Positions 24,640 to 33,698 of a stretch of 64,000 nt of DNA are shown here, in pieces. A model generated the notes under the pieces. That model was not told where the DNA came from. It made no database searches and saw nothing but the letters and a program-made list of their open reading frames with translations. Made by a program: the position numbers and the translations under genes. Where the stretch lies: the NCBI GenBank assembly GCA_013177855.1, contig JABLYA010000001.1, positions 186,001-250,000 of the forward strand. The letters are read 5' to 3'. Source of the DNA: Ignavibacteria bacterium (GTDB taxonomy: Bacteria > Bacteroidota > Ignavibacteria > Ch128b). Each line of letters starts with the position of its first letter. Positions within the stretch are counted from its first letter, which is position 1.

Positions 24640-25809
24640 TCAGATGAGAACTAAATCTGTTTGAATTTCACCAGTTACTTCTGCGGTATAATTTTTATGA
24701 ATGAAGACATTGACTTCTGTTCTTACAGCCATCTCACCTGGCAAATAAATTCCTGGTTCAATCGAAAACAGACATCCCGGCATCAATTCTCTTTCATCTT
24801 TCGTTTCGAGATTGTCAATGTTTGGTCCATTCCCGTGAGTTTCTTCTCCAATTGAGTGTCCTGTTCTGTGGATAAAATATTTTCCTAAACCTGCTTTTTT
24901 AATAACATTTCGACAAACATCATCAACCTGCCAGCCATAAATTTTTTTCTTTTTACTCAGACTTTCCTGAATAAATTTAATTGCAGCATCCCGTGCATTC
25001 TTTGCAACTTCAAAAATTCTTACATACTTTTCTGGTGGATTTTGTCCCACATATCCAACCCAGGTTATGTCATAATAAATTCCACCTTCTACATTTTTCT
25101 TTGCCCAGAGATCTATTAAAACTGTATCACCCTCTTTGAAGTAATATCCATCAGGCTTTGGTTCAAAGTGAGGATCAGCTGGATGATCATTTATTCCTAC
25201 GATAGGTTCCGCATTAGTATAAAGATTTTTTTCTCTAAATTTTTCCATAATGAATTGTTGAAGTTCATATTCAGTAAGTTTCTGCCCTGAGTTGATTGCT
25301 TCTCTAATTTTCTGAAAAGCAAGTTTTCTGATTTCATCAATATCTCGTTGAGCTTCTTTGTGAAGCCTGTAACCATTATCATCAATTAAAGCTTCGAATA
25401 TTGAAATCAGATCAGCAGAAGAAACTACTTTAATTCCAAAACTTTTTATCAATTCAATTGTGCCTGCATCAACAAGTGAAACATAGGGGATATTATTTTT
25501 AGGAGAATATTGCATTGCAATTTTTTTTGATGAACCTAAAATTTTCTTCAGAAGCTTATGTTGTTCTTCATAAGGTAGGTAGACAAACTTTTTGCCGGGT
25601 AATGAATCAAGTTTTGTTGATTCGACAGCAGAAACTAATTTTTTTGGTTCACCTTTGGCAGGAATAAAATAGAACCACCTGCGAGTGGTGTGTTTATTTT
25701 CAAGTCCTAAGATTTTATAAGCAAGCGGGTCACGATTATGGAAATCATAAAATAACCAACCATCAAGATTTGCCTTTCTGAGCTCCTGTTGAATTGCTTT
25801 GAGGTTCAT
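24640..25809 (-). CDS. M24 family aminopeptidase (Xaa-Pro peptidase-like)
   Basis: About 389 residues. An N-terminal creatinase-like domain (~1-165) precedes a pita-bread catalytic domain. The metal ligands are recognisable as Asp in VLIDLWA, Asp in YYDITW, His in RTGHSIG, Glu in SIEPGIY and Glu in RTEVNVF. It would remove N-terminal residues before proline in the cytoplasm. I chose the ATG at 25809 because AAGGAG lies 6 nt upstream; the longer frame from 25857 adds 16 Lys-rich residues outside the fold. It is the first gene of a four-gene operon. Confidence 0.88.
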   Translation of the reverse strand: MNLKAIQQELRKANLDGWLFYDFHNRDPLAYKILGLENKHTTRRWFYFIPAKGEPKKLVSAVESTKLDSLPGKKFVYLPYEEQHKLLKKILGSSKKIAMQYSPKNNIPYVSLVDAGTIELIKSFGIKVVSSADLISIFEALIDDNGYRLHKEAQRDIDEIRKLAFQKIREAINSGQKLTEYELQQFIMEKFREKNLYTNAEPIVGINDHPADPHFEPKPDGYYFKEGDTVLIDLWAKKNVEGGIYYDITWVGYVGQNPPEKYVRIFEVAKNARDAAIKFIQESLSKKKKIYGWQVDDVCRNVIKKAGLGKYFIHRTGHSIGEETHGNGPNIDNLETKDERELMPGCLFSIEPGIYLPGEMAVRTEVNVFIHKNYTAEVTGEIQTDLVLI

Positions 25810-26256
25810 CATTTTCTCCTTCATTTTACTCTTGTTAATTTTTTCAAAGTTAGTCAAATGAGCGAAATTGAGAAATAGAATTAGATCGTTTTTACTAAAG
25901 TTTAATGGCTACTTTTTATAAAATTCAGAAAGAATTCATAGAACGAAAGTAAATTCGAAATGCAATAAAAATTTTTCTTAATATCCTCCTGTAACTAAAT
26001 TTTTTGAAACTTATTCAATCAACAGCCTATAATAAAGCAGGATTTGAAATATATCAAGTGACGATCAATTTGCTTTATTGAAATCTTCAAAGCACCTTGT
26101 TTTATGTTAGATTTGAATAAAGAAATATTTAAAAGGTATATTGCTAACTCATTAGATTATAGATTTTTATTGTCATAAAAATATTTGCATCTACTTCTAA
26201 CATTTCAATAATTAATTTACCTTCTTTATTTTTGTGTGAATTTTATTAACAAAGAG
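25810..26256. other. Intergenic region between divergent genes, with a candidate promoter
   Basis: A very AT-rich stretch with no supportable gene. A perfect 9-bp inverted repeat (AATAAAGCA / TGCTTTATT) separated by ~32 nt lies near 26034-26087; its meaning is unknown. A possible plus-strand promoter is TTGAAT at 26113-26118, an 18-nt spacer and TATATT at 26137-26142, which would give a ~100-nt untranslated leader for the PASTA operon. Promoters for the M24 peptidase operon must lie here too, but I cannot pick one. Confidence 0.35.
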
Positions 26257-26994
26257 ATGAATATCAAAAAACTGATTATTTATTTTCTACTTTTTCTTGG
26301 AATAATTCTTCTGTTCGATAAAGTAATTATGCCCTTCTATGTTAAGGGTGATGAGGTGTCAGTTCCAAATGTTGTTGGATTGACATTCGAAGCTGCGCAA
26401 GAAATTTTAAAAAATGCCGGTCTTGAACCAGTCAATGGCGGAGAAAGATTTGATACAAAATTTCCAAAGGGAACAGTAATCCTGCAAAGACCAACCGCTA
26501 AAAAAACAGTTAAATTGGGCAGAAGAATTTATTTAATTGTAAGCGGTGGAAATATTAAGGTCACAGTCCCTGATGTAAGACACAAAGGAGTAGAAGAAGC
26601 TACTATTCTCTTAAATAGAGCAGGATTAACAATCGGTGAAATTCTTGAAGATACTTTGACAGAAATTCCAAAAGGTCTGATTTCGGCTCAATCAATTCCG
26701 CCAAACGAAGAAGTTGAAAAAGGGACAGCGATTGACCTATGGGTCAGTAGCGTCAGCAGCATTGGAGATATCGAAGTTCCACTTTTAGTAGGTAGAAGTC
26801 TGACTGAAGCAAAGCAGATCATTGAATCTAAAAATTTGAAAGTCGGCAAGATTGTTTATCAACCTTCATTAGATTATCTGCCGAATACAGTAATTTATCA
26901 ATATCCATCAAGCGGTTCTTTTGTAGAGGCAGGTACTCAAATTGATTTAATAGTTGTTCGAGAGAAATTGACAGGAAAGGAGATTATTGAATAA
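26257..26994 (+). CDS. Membrane-anchored PASTA-domain protein
   Basis: 245 residues: a short N-terminus, one transmembrane helix (~4-20) and three PASTA domains, recognisable by VPNVVGLTFEAAQEILKNAGL, VPDVRHKGVEEATILLNRAGL and VPLLVGRSLTEAKQIIESKNL. Each is followed by a Q-x-P-x-x-G-type turn. PASTA domains bind peptidoglycan fragments or beta-lactams in kinases and penicillin-binding proteins, but no catalytic domain is attached here. The start is uncertain: a GTG at 26236 would add 7 residues. Its stop abuts the rpe ATG. Confidence 0.82.
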   Translation: MNIKKLIIYFLLFLGIILLFDKVIMPFYVKGDEVSVPNVVGLTFEAAQEILKNAGLEPVNGGERFDTKFPKGTVILQRPTAKKTVKLGRRIYLIVSGGNIKVTVPDVRHKGVEEATILLNRAGLTIGEILEDTLTEIPKGLISAQSIPPNEEVEKGTAIDLWVSSVSSIGDIEVPLLVGRSLTEAKQIIESKNLKVGKIVYQPSLDYLPNTVIYQYPSSGSFVEAGTQIDLIVVREKLTGKEIIE

Positions 26995-27654
26995 ATGGCT
27001 TTACTTTCTCCTTCTATTCTTTCAAGTGATTTTACAGATTTGAAATCTACTATTCGTGTTCTTGAAATGGGTAAAGCTGATTGGGTTCATCTCGACATAA
27101 TGGATGGTAATTTTGTTCCAAACTTGACATTTGGGCCGATTATTACAGAAGCAATTAATAGATTAACCTCTTTGCCGCTCGATACACATTTGATGATTTA
27201 CAATCCAGACAATTATATTGAAAAATTTGTAGAAGCTGGCTCGGACATTCTGACTGTTCATCAGGAAGCAGTTGTGCATTTACATAGAACAATTATGAAA
27301 ATTAAAAGCACTGGAATTAAAGCAGGGGTTTCAATTAATCCAGCTACACCAGTTCAATCAATTGAGAATGTATTAGATGAGGTTGAGCTGGTTCTTGTAA
27401 TGTCTGTTAATCCCGGTTTTGGTGGACAAACTTTTATAAAAAATTCATTAAAAAAGATTAATGCTTTACGTGAAATCAAAGAGAAAAATAATTTTAATTT
27501 TTTAATTGAAGTTGACGGTGGAATTGATATTGATAATGTTGAGCAAGTCCTTGATGCTGGTGCAGATGTGATAGTTGCTGGGGCAGCAATTTTTAAAGAT
27601 CCTGATCCTATTCAAAAAACATTAAAACTTAAACATCTTATCGCAAAAAATTAA
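26995..27654 (+). CDS. rpe: Ribulose-phosphate 3-epimerase
   Basis: 219 residues, TIM barrel. It interconverts ribulose 5-phosphate and xylulose 5-phosphate in the pentose phosphate pathway. Signatures are LSPSILSSDF, HLDIMDGNFVPNLTFGP (metal-binding H-x-D and D), THLMIYNPD, VMSVNPGFGGQTF and EVDGGID, ending with VAGAAIF. The ATG directly follows the PASTA gene stop, and the end is followed by the nagA ribosome site. Confidence 0.95.
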   Translation: MALLSPSILSSDFTDLKSTIRVLEMGKADWVHLDIMDGNFVPNLTFGPIITEAINRLTSLPLDTHLMIYNPDNYIEKFVEAGSDILTVHQEAVVHLHRTIMKIKSTGIKAGVSINPATPVQSIENVLDEVELVLVMSVNPGFGGQTFIKNSLKKINALREIKEKNNFNFLIEVDGGIDIDNVEQVLDAGADVIVAGAAIFKDPDPIQKTLKLKHLIAKN

Positions 27655-27671
27655 TGGAAAAGGAGTTTGAA

Positions 27672-28850
27672 ATGAAAATAGCTTTTGCTGGAGCAAAAGT
27701 AGTCACACCATTTAGATGTATTGAACCTGCATCGATTGTTATTGAAGGAAAAAAAATTTATGAGCTGGGCAAATCGGAAGATGTCGATATTCCGGCAGGA
27801 ACCAAACTAATAGATGCTTCTGAATTAATAATTACACCAGGATTTGTCGATCTACTCTGTCACGGCGGAGCTGGAAAAGGTTTTGCCGACGAAGATGAAG
27901 AGGCAATTGAAGTGATAAGTAATTTTCATTTTCAGCATGGAACTACAACTTTACTTGCTGGATTATACAGCAAGCCCTTTAATCAATTAATTAACGATAT
28001 GAGACGAATTGCTCATTATATCGAGAATAATGATGAAACAAACATCTTCGGCATTCATATGGAAGGACCTTACATCAATCCGAAATTAAAGGGCGCAATG
28101 AATGAGGAATATCTCTGGAAACCTGAACTTAATAGTTGGTTTAGTTTAAGAGATGCTGCTCGTGGTTACATTAAAATTATGACCATCGCACCCGAGCTTC
28201 CAGGTGCAATTGAAATTATGCGTCACGCCGCTCAGGATAGAATTGTTCTATCGATAGGTCATTCTGAAGCTGATTATGATGTAATTGAAGTCGCTATTGA
28301 TAATGGTGCTTCGCACGTAACTCATATCTTTAATGCAATGAAACCATTACATCATCGTGAACCTGGAGTTGTAACAGGAGCTTTTCTAAGAGATGAATTA
28401 AAAATTGAATTGATCGCAGATGGTATTCATGTGCATCCAGTGGTAATGAAATTAATTTATAAATTAAAAGGTGCACGCGGAATTATTTTGATTACAGATG
28501 CAATACGTGCTGCTGGTATGCCCGATGGTGAATATGAATTTGCTGATCAAAAAGTCTATATGAAAGATAAAAAAGCTTATCTTGAAGATGGTACTTTAGC
28601 CGGAAGTACTTTGACAATGGAAGAAGCTGTTAAAGTAATGTATGAAAAAGTTCAAATTCCATTAACAGATGCGGTAAGAATGGCTTCTCTAAATGGTGCA
28701 AAAGTTCTTGGTATTCAGAGACAAAAAGGAATTCTTGCTGCAGGAATGGATGCTGATATTGTTGTAATGGATAAAAATTTCAATGTATTGGTAACAATCA
28801 AAGAAGGAAAGATAAAATATTCGAAATTAAGCGAACTTGAAGTTGATTAA
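27672..28850 (+). CDS. nagA: N-acetylglucosamine-6-phosphate deacetylase
   Basis: About 392 residues, amidohydrolase family. It releases acetate from GlcNAc-6-P during amino-sugar or cell-wall recycling. Motifs are TPGFVDLLCHGGAGKGF, GIHMEGPYINPKLKGAMN, SIGHSEADYD, ATHIFNAMKPLHHREPG-like VTHIFNAMKP, ITDAIRAAGMPDG and LAGSTLTMEEAVK. I chose the ATG at 27672 because AAGGAG precedes it by 6 nt; the frame from 27654 overlaps the rpe stop. No nagB is adjacent. Confidence 0.92.
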   Translation: MKIAFAGAKVVTPFRCIEPASIVIEGKKIYELGKSEDVDIPAGTKLIDASELIITPGFVDLLCHGGAGKGFADEDEEAIEVISNFHFQHGTTTLLAGLYSKPFNQLINDMRRIAHYIENNDETNIFGIHMEGPYINPKLKGAMNEEYLWKPELNSWFSLRDAARGYIKIMTIAPELPGAIEIMRHAAQDRIVLSIGHSEADYDVIEVAIDNGASHVTHIFNAMKPLHHREPGVVTGAFLRDELKIELIADGIHVHPVVMKLIYKLKGARGIILITDAIRAAGMPDGEYEFADQKVYMKDKKAYLEDGTLAGSTLTMEEAVKVMYEKVQIPLTDAVRMASLNGAKVLGIQRQKGILAAGMDADIVVMDKNFNVLVTIKEGKIKYSKLSELEVD

Positions 28851-28852
28851 TT

Positions 28853-30010
28853 ATGGAAGTTAGAATAAGGTATTTTATTAATTATAACTCATTTAAGAGA
28901 ATTTTCGGCGAGAATAAACTCGCCGAAAATTTTTTGTATCCAATTTTTGCTCTGACATTTATTAAAAAAGAGAATCAGAAACTCTTCGACAAAGTCCATT
29001 ATTTCTTCAAAAATACTTTATTCGAAAAAGTTTCTATCATTTTAAATGATAAGCTGATCCTTCTTGGCGATCTGAATTTTATTAAAACTTTCGCAGATGA
29101 ATTAAAAATTGTTGAAGAACCAGTTGCTAATTACGTCTTAAAGCTTTTAAGTAATTATCAAAACACTGAGCGGTTTGAATATAGAATTGGAGAAAGAGTT
29201 TTTAATTCTAAGAACAAATATGTAATGGGTATCTTAAATGTAACCGAAGACTCATTTTTTGATGGCGGAAAATATTTTTCACTTTCACATATCAAAGAAA
29301 GAATTGATCAGCTTTGTGATTTGCAGGTGGATATCATTGATATTGGCGGGGAGTCAACTCGTCCTGGTTCCGAGCCAATAGATGTTAATGAAGAATTAAA
29401 AAGGGTATTACCCGCAGTTGAATATGCTCTTTCAAAAGGAATGATTGTGTCAGTCGATACATATAAAAGTTTAGTTGCTGAAGAATGTTTGAAAGCCGGA
29501 GTTCAAATAATAAATGATATCAGCGGTTTTAAGTTTGACGAACATCTTCCCGATGTTTGTGCAAAATACAATTCATCTGTTGTTTTAATGCATATTCGTG
29601 GGACGCCAAAAACGATGCAGGAAAATCCTTTTTATTACGATACAACTGCCGAAATTTTTGATGAATTAAGTCAATCAATTAAGAAAGCAGAAGCATCAGG
29701 CATCAAAAAGATTTTTATTGATCCCGGCATTGGCTTTGGTAAAAGATTGTATGATAATTATGAAATTCTTAATCGGCTTGAAGAATTTAAATTTTTAGGT
29801 TATCCAATTCTGGTTGGTTTAAGCAGAAAATCTTTTATTGGCAAATACTTAAATCAAAAACCTGAAGAGCGTTTAACAGGAACAATTGCATCCAATTCAG
29901 TTTCTTTAATAAAAGCTGCAAACATCATACGAGTTCACGATGTCAAAGAAGCAATCGAAACAAAAAAAATAATTGAAGCAATCATTAGTCCTGAAGTTAC
30001 ATTACAATGA
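28853..30010 (+). CDS. folP: Dihydropteroate synthase with ~120-residue N-terminal extension
   Basis: 385 residues. The catalytic barrel begins at ~122 and has MGILNVTEDSFFDGG, DIGGESTRPGS, SVDTYKS, INDISGF, MHIRGTPKTMQ, FIDPGIGFGKR, GLSRKSFIG and RVHDV, the full set for joining p-aminobenzoate to hydroxymethyl-dihydropterin diphosphate. The ~120-residue N-terminal extension ends in a GERVFNSKNKYV-like lead-in. Similar extensions occur in dihydropteroate synthases of some anaerobes and thermophiles. The ATG lies 2 nt after nagA. A strong terminator-like hairpin falls on codons ~16-28 (see separate entry). The end overlaps cdaA by 4 nt. Confidence 0.92.
   Translation: MEVRIRYFINYNSFKRIFGENKLAENFLYPIFALTFIKKENQKLFDKVHYFFKNTLFEKVSIILNDKLILLGDLNFIKTFADELKIVEEPVANYVLKLLSNYQNTERFEYRIGERVFNSKNKYVMGILNVTEDSFFDGGKYFSLSHIKERIDQLCDLQVDIIDIGGESTRPGSEPIDVNEELKRVLPAVEYALSKGMIVSVDTYKSLVAEECLKAGVQIINDISGFKFDEHLPDVCAKYNSSVVLMHIRGTPKTMQENPFYYDTTAEIFDELSQSIKKAEASGIKKIFIDPGIGFGKRLYDNYEILNRLEEFKFLGYPILVGLSRKSFIGKYLNQKPEERLTGTIASNSVSLIKAANIIRVHDVKEAIETKKIIEAIISPEVTLQ
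28900..28935 (+). terminator. Terminator-like hairpin inside the 5' coding region of folP
   Basis: A perfect 13-bp stem (AATTTTCGGCGAG / CTCGCCGAAAATT) with a 6-nt loop AATAAA and a following T run. It lies 50 nt after the nagA stop but within codons ~16-28 of the folP frame. By form it is a textbook intrinsic terminator. It could reduce read-through from nagA into folP-cdaA, perhaps depending on whether ribosomes translate the start of folP. Its function is inferred. Confidence 0.65.
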
Positions 30011-30822
30011 TAGATATATTAAAACTTGATTTTATCCATTTAACTTTGTTCGACTTATTGGATATTCTTTTAGTAGCCTATATTTTCTACATCATATATA
30101 AGAATATGAGAGGCACAATTGCTTCTCAGATTTTTCTTGGTCTTGTGATTTTGCTTTTACTCTCATTTACAGCTAAAGCTCTCAATCTAAAATTAATGAG
30201 TTACTTACTAAAATTAGTAACAGATATTTGGGTAATAATTTTTGTTATTTTATTTCAGCCTGAGTTAAGAAGGTTACTTTTACTCTTAAGCCGTTATAAA
30301 ATATTTGGTTACTTCTTCCAGAAAGAAACTGATCAAATAATTAAAGAGATTGTTGATACATTATATGAATTATCAGATAAACAATGGGGAGCTTTAATTG
30401 TGATCAGTAGAACAACTGGTTTAAGAGGTGTAATTGAAACAGGAATTCCCATTGGTGCAAAACTTTCTAAACCTCTTTTAATCTCAATCTTTAATCCAAG
30501 ATCTCCTTTACACGATGGTGCTGTGATAGTTAGAAATAATATAATTGAGGCAGCTCGATGTACATTGCCACTTAGTTCACAAAATATTATTGATGGATTT
30601 CAACTGGGTATGAGACATAAAGCTGGAATTGGTATTACTGAACAAGCCGATGTGATTAGTTTAATTGTTTCCGAAGAAAGTGGTTCTGTTTCGCTCGCAG
30701 AAGATGGAAAATTATTTCGTTCTCTTTCTAAATCTGAATTGACAGATAAATTAATTAAAGAATTCACCAAGAAGGCAAATAAATATCAGCTCTTTAAATT
30801 GAAAACTCTTGACAGGGAATAA
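30007..30822 (+). CDS. cdaA: Diadenylate cyclase, CdaA type
   Basis: 271 residues. Three N-terminal transmembrane helices (~18-35, 40-56, 68-84) precede a DAC domain that makes cyclic di-AMP from two ATP. The DGA motif is at 170-172 (SPLHDGAVIV). The second motif, normally Arg-His-Arg, reads R203-H204-K205 (GMRHKAG). SEESGSVSLAEDGK completes the domain. The folP-cdaA pairing with a 4-nt overlap is common in Bacteroidota. c-di-AMP usually governs potassium and osmotic balance. No GlmM or CdaR neighbour is seen. Confidence 0.9.
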   Translation: MIDILKLDFIHLTLFDLLDILLVAYIFYIIYKNMRGTIASQIFLGLVILLLLSFTAKALNLKLMSYLLKLVTDIWVIIFVILFQPELRRLLLLLSRYKIFGYFFQKETDQIIKEIVDTLYELSDKQWGALIVISRTTGLRGVIETGIPIGAKLSKPLLISIFNPRSPLHDGAVIVRNNIIEAARCTLPLSSQNIIDGFQLGMRHKAGIGITEQADVISLIVSEESGSVSLAEDGKLFRSLSKSELTDKLIKEFTKKANKYQLFKLKTLDRE

Positions 30823-30836
30823 GAAAGGTTTATAAA
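30809..30836 (+). promoter_or_regulatory. Candidate sigma-70-type promoter upstream of the UPF0173-parAB block
   Basis: TTGACA (30809-30814), a 16-nt spacer and TATAAA (30831-30836). The -35 lies in the last codons of cdaA and the -10 in the intergenic gap, so it would start a transcript about 40 nt before the UPF0173 gene. The call rests on sequence match alone. Confidence 0.5.
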
Positions 30837-30883
30837 ATTCTAAATCAAATTCTATATTTGTAAAAAAAACGAGGGAGGAGATT

Positions 30884-31561
30884 ATGCCTAAACTAACTTA
30901 CTTTGGACATTCAGCTTTTTTAATTGAGCACAAAAACAATAAAATTTTAATCGATCCATTTATTACTGGAAATCCTCTCGCACCAGTTAAAGCTGAAGAT
31001 TTATCAGCAGATTTCATTGTTCTTTCGCATGCACACGGAGACCATTTCGGCGATACACTTGAAATTGCGAAAAGATGTAATTCAGTTGTGATTGCAGTAA
31101 ATGAATTAGCTAATTATGTTGCTTCAAAAGGTGTAAAGGCTCATAATATGCACATTGGTGGTTCGTATGAATTCCCATTTGGTAGAGTAAAATTTACAAT
31201 TGCTCATCATGGTTCATCTTCAAACGAAGGTGAGTATATGGGAGAGCCTGCAGGAATACTTCTATTCCTCGATGATAAAGTTTTATATCATGCTGGTGAT
31301 ACTGGACTATTCTCAGATATGAAATTAATCGGCGATCTTCATAAAATAAGTATTGCACTTTTACCTATTGGTGATAATTTTACAATGGGAATGAGTGATG
31401 CCGTTAAAGCTGTTGAATTATTAAATCCTGAATTAACTATCCCAATGCACTATAATACATTCCCAGTAATTCAAGCTGATCCTGATAAATTTGTAGATAT
31501 GGTTAAAAGTCTCGGTAAAAGCGCAAAGAAATTACAATTTGGAGAGACATTTGAATTTTAG
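30884..31561 (+). CDS. UPF0173 metal-dependent hydrolase (MBL fold)
   Basis: 225 residues. It has a metallo-beta-lactamase fold with SHAHGDHFGDT (~48-58) as the metal-binding HxHxDH-like motif, AHHGSSSNEG, HAGDTGLFSDM and a C-terminal PMHYNTFPVI. GGGAGGAG lies before the ATG. The substrate is unknown; the family is widespread and conserved. It is separated from parA by 15 nt and probably shares its transcript. Confidence 0.9.
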   Translation: MPKLTYFGHSAFLIEHKNNKILIDPFITGNPLAPVKAEDLSADFIVLSHAHGDHFGDTLEIAKRCNSVVIAVNELANYVASKGVKAHNMHIGGSYEFPFGRVKFTIAHHGSSSNEGEYMGEPAGILLFLDDKVLYHAGDTGLFSDMKLIGDLHKISIALLPIGDNFTMGMSDAVKAVELLNPELTIPMHYNTFPVIQADPDKFVDMVKSLGKSAKKLQFGETFEF

Positions 31562-31576
31562 GAGATAAAACAAATA

Positions 31577-32353
31577 ATGGGTAAAATAATCGCTATAGCA
31601 AATCAGAAAGGTGGAGTTGGTAAAACGACTACAGCTATCAATCTGGCTGCAAGTCTTGCTGTAAACGAGAAAAAAGTTTTGCTTATTGATCTTGATCCAC
31701 AAGCCAACTCCACTTCTGGTTTAGGTTTTGAAAAAAATAATCGAGGAGTATACGATTTACTAATCAATAATTCTTTGCCAGAAGATTTAATATTAAAAAC
31801 TCAAATTGATTATCTCGATTTGATCCCATCGAACATTGATCTTGTGGGAGCAGAAGTCGAGTTAGTTAATGTTCAAAACAGAGAAAAAATTCTTGCTCTG
31901 AATATTAGAAATTTAAAACCCAGATATGATTTCATCATTATCGATTGTCCTCCATCGTTAGGATTATTGACTTTGAATGGATTAACAGCTGCAGATTCAG
32001 TTATTATTCCTGTTCAATGTGAGTATTTTGCTTTAGAAGGATTAGGACAACTACTTAATACAATTAACATTGTAAAGAAACACTTCAATCCGCATCTCGA
32101 AATTGAAGGAGTTTTATTGACAATGTTTGATACACGATTAAGATTGTCACATCAGGTAGCTGAAGAAGTTAGAAAATACTTTGGCGATCGAGTATATAAA
32201 ACAGTTATAACAAGAAATGTCAAATTATCTGAAGCACCAAGTCATGGTAGGCCCGTTATTTTATACGATGCTCAAGCGCTTGGTTCACAAAATTACTTGC
32301 AGCTTGCGTCTGAAATTTTGAATAAAAATAATAACAAGGAAGAAAAAGAATGA
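31577..32353 (+). CDS. parA: Chromosome partitioning ATPase ParA/Soj
   Basis: 258 residues. The deviant Walker A motif KGGVGKTTT is at 11-19, [16 protein letters not shown] is at ~36-51, [16 protein letters not shown] forms the Walker B region and the end has [17 protein letters not shown]. It binds DNA nonspecifically as an ATP dimer and works with ParB to move replication origins. The stop overlaps the parB start by 4 nt. Confidence 0.95.
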   Translation: MGKIIAIANQKGGVGKTTTAINLAASLAVNEKKVLLIDLDPQANSTSGLGFEKNNRGVYDLLINNSLPEDLILKTQIDYLDLIPSNIDLVGAEVELVNVQNREKILALNIRNLKPRYDFIIIDCPPSLGLLTLNGLTAADSVIIPVQCEYFALEGLGQLLNTINIVKKHFNPHLEIEGVLLTMFDTRLRLSHQVAEEVRKYFGDRVYKTVITRNVKLSEAPSHGRPVILYDAQALGSQNYLQLASEILNKNNNKEEKE

Positions 32354-33264
32354 AATCAAGGCAGGTATTAGGCAAAGGACTTGGAGCATTAATACCAGGT
32401 GCAGTTGAAGAAGACAAATCAAAAGTAAAAAGTGATGAAGTATTAAAAGATGGTGTAATATCTAAAATCCCTGTTGATAAGATTGATCCAAATCCATATC
32501 AACCGAGACTTGAATTTGATATTCAAGCATTAGAAGAACTTGCTCAGTCAATCAAACAAAATGGAGTTATTCAGCCCATTACGGTTCATCGTAAAAATGG
32601 TGAACGATTTGAATTAATATCTGGTGAAAGAAGATTAAGAGCCTCAATTTTAGCCGGTCTCGATTTAATTCCAGCTTATATTATTGAAATCAATACTAAA
32701 GAAGAACTTATTGAATTTTCTCTAATAGAGAATATACAACGTGAAACATTAAATCCGATAGAGATTGCACTCGGATTTAAGAGATTAATGGAGGAATGTA
32801 ACTTAACACTTGAGGATATTTCTAAGAAAACTGGTAAAGATAAATCTACAATCTCAAACTTTATCAGACTTTTAAAATTACCAGAAGAGATTCAACGAAG
32901 TCTTATAAAGAATGAAATTACACCTGGTCATGCAAGAGCTTTAATAAACATTGACGATAGAGAAGAGCAGCTTAACCTCTGGAAAAAAATAATTGCAGAA
33001 AAGTTTTCAGTCAGGGAAGTTGAAAAAATTGCGAAACAGAAAAAAAAGAAAAATAATAATCAACCAACAATTACCCATAATCTTCAAAGAGATCCAAATC
33101 TTGAAGCAATTTTATCAAATCTCCGAATTAAATTTGGAACTAATGTTAAAATACAAATTAAAGCCGATGGAAGTGGTGAATTCCAAATCCAATTTTACTC
33201 AAGAGATGAAATGGAAAGAATTCTGGAAATTTTGAATAATGTTCAAGAAAATTCTCCTAATTAA
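32350..33264 (+). CDS. parB: Chromosome partitioning protein ParB/Spo0J
   Basis: 304 residues. An N-terminal [11 protein letters not shown] motif contacts ParA. The CTP-binding ParB/Srx domain follows, with [29 protein letters not shown] and [12 protein letters not shown]. Next is an HTH domain ([27 protein letters not shown]...GHARALI) that binds parS, and a C-terminal dimerisation helix. A degenerate parS-like sequence lies in its own coding region at 32733-32748. The 3' end overlaps the next gene by 26 nt. Confidence 0.95.
   Translation: MKSRQVLGKGLGALIPGAVEEDKSKVKSDEVLKDGVISKIPVDKIDPNPYQPRLEFDIQALEELAQSIKQNGVIQPITVHRKNGERFELISGERRLRASILAGLDLIPAYIIEINTKEELIEFSLIENIQRETLNPIEIALGFKRLMEECNLTLEDISKKTGKDKSTISNFIRLLKLPEEIQRSLIKNEITPGHARALINIDDREEQLNLWKKIIAEKFSVREVEKIAKQKKKKNNNQPTITHNLQRDPNLEAILSNLRIKFGTNVKIQIKADGSGEFQIQFYSRDEMERILEILNNVQENSPN
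32733..32748. promoter_or_regulatory. Degenerate parS-like site inside parB
   Basis: TATACAACGTGAAACA matches the known bacterial parS consensus TGTTCCACGTGAAACA at 13 of 16 positions; the right half is perfect and the left half poor. It lies in the codons for the conserved ENIQRET motif, so chance from protein constraint is possible. One B. subtilis parS is also inside spo0J. Confidence 0.3.
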
Positions 33265-33697
33265 CTTATTCATAATTACTTCATCAATTTTCCCTCAAGA
33301 AGTTGATACACTAAATTTAAAATCGAAATCACCATGGGGCGCTGTTGCTCGCTCAGCAATTTTACCAGGTTTGGGTCAATTCTATAATGAAGCTTATTGG
33401 AAAGTACCTGTTATCTGGGGACTATTGGGCTGGTTTGGATATAACTGGTGGCAGAATAATAAAAATTATAATGAATATAAAACACTTTATTACGAGAGTG
33501 TCGTAAATGGAAATGAAAATTATCTCTACAAACGAATTCGTGAATTTTATCGTGATCAAAGAGACTTATTTGCAGTTTATCTTGGACTAACATACTTCCT
33601 TAACCTTGTTGATGCTTATGTTGATGCTCAACTATTTAATTTTGAGATTTTAACAAAAAATAATGATGTCAAATTTTCTATTAAGATTAGACTTTAA
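33239..33697 (+). CDS. DUF5683-type membrane protein
   Basis: 152 residues. The hydrophobic N-terminus [20 protein letters not shown] looks like a signal peptide. A hydrophobic hairpin follows with AVARSAILPGLGQFYNEAYWKVPVIWG and FGYNWW, then a charged loop and YLGLTYFLNLVDAYVDAQLF. The GLGQFYN...W...N-x-x-D-A pattern is the DUF5683 signature found in envelope proteins of Bacteroidota and relatives. Function is unknown. The ATG lies within the 3' end of parB (26-nt overlap, different frame). Confidence 0.78.
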   Translation: MFKKILLINLFIITSSIFPQEVDTLNLKSKSPWGAVARSAILPGLGQFYNEAYWKVPVIWGLLGWFGYNWWQNNKNYNEYKTLYYESVVNGNENYLYKRIREFYRDQRDLFAVYLGLTYFLNLVDAYVDAQLFNFEILTKNNDVKFSIKIRL

Positions 33698-33698
33698 T

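Noticed and set aside
33239-33264. Frameshift joining parB and the next frame
   Set aside because: Both proteins look complete (ParB ends normally; the next begins with a signal peptide and its own ATG), so this is a true 26-nt gene overlap.
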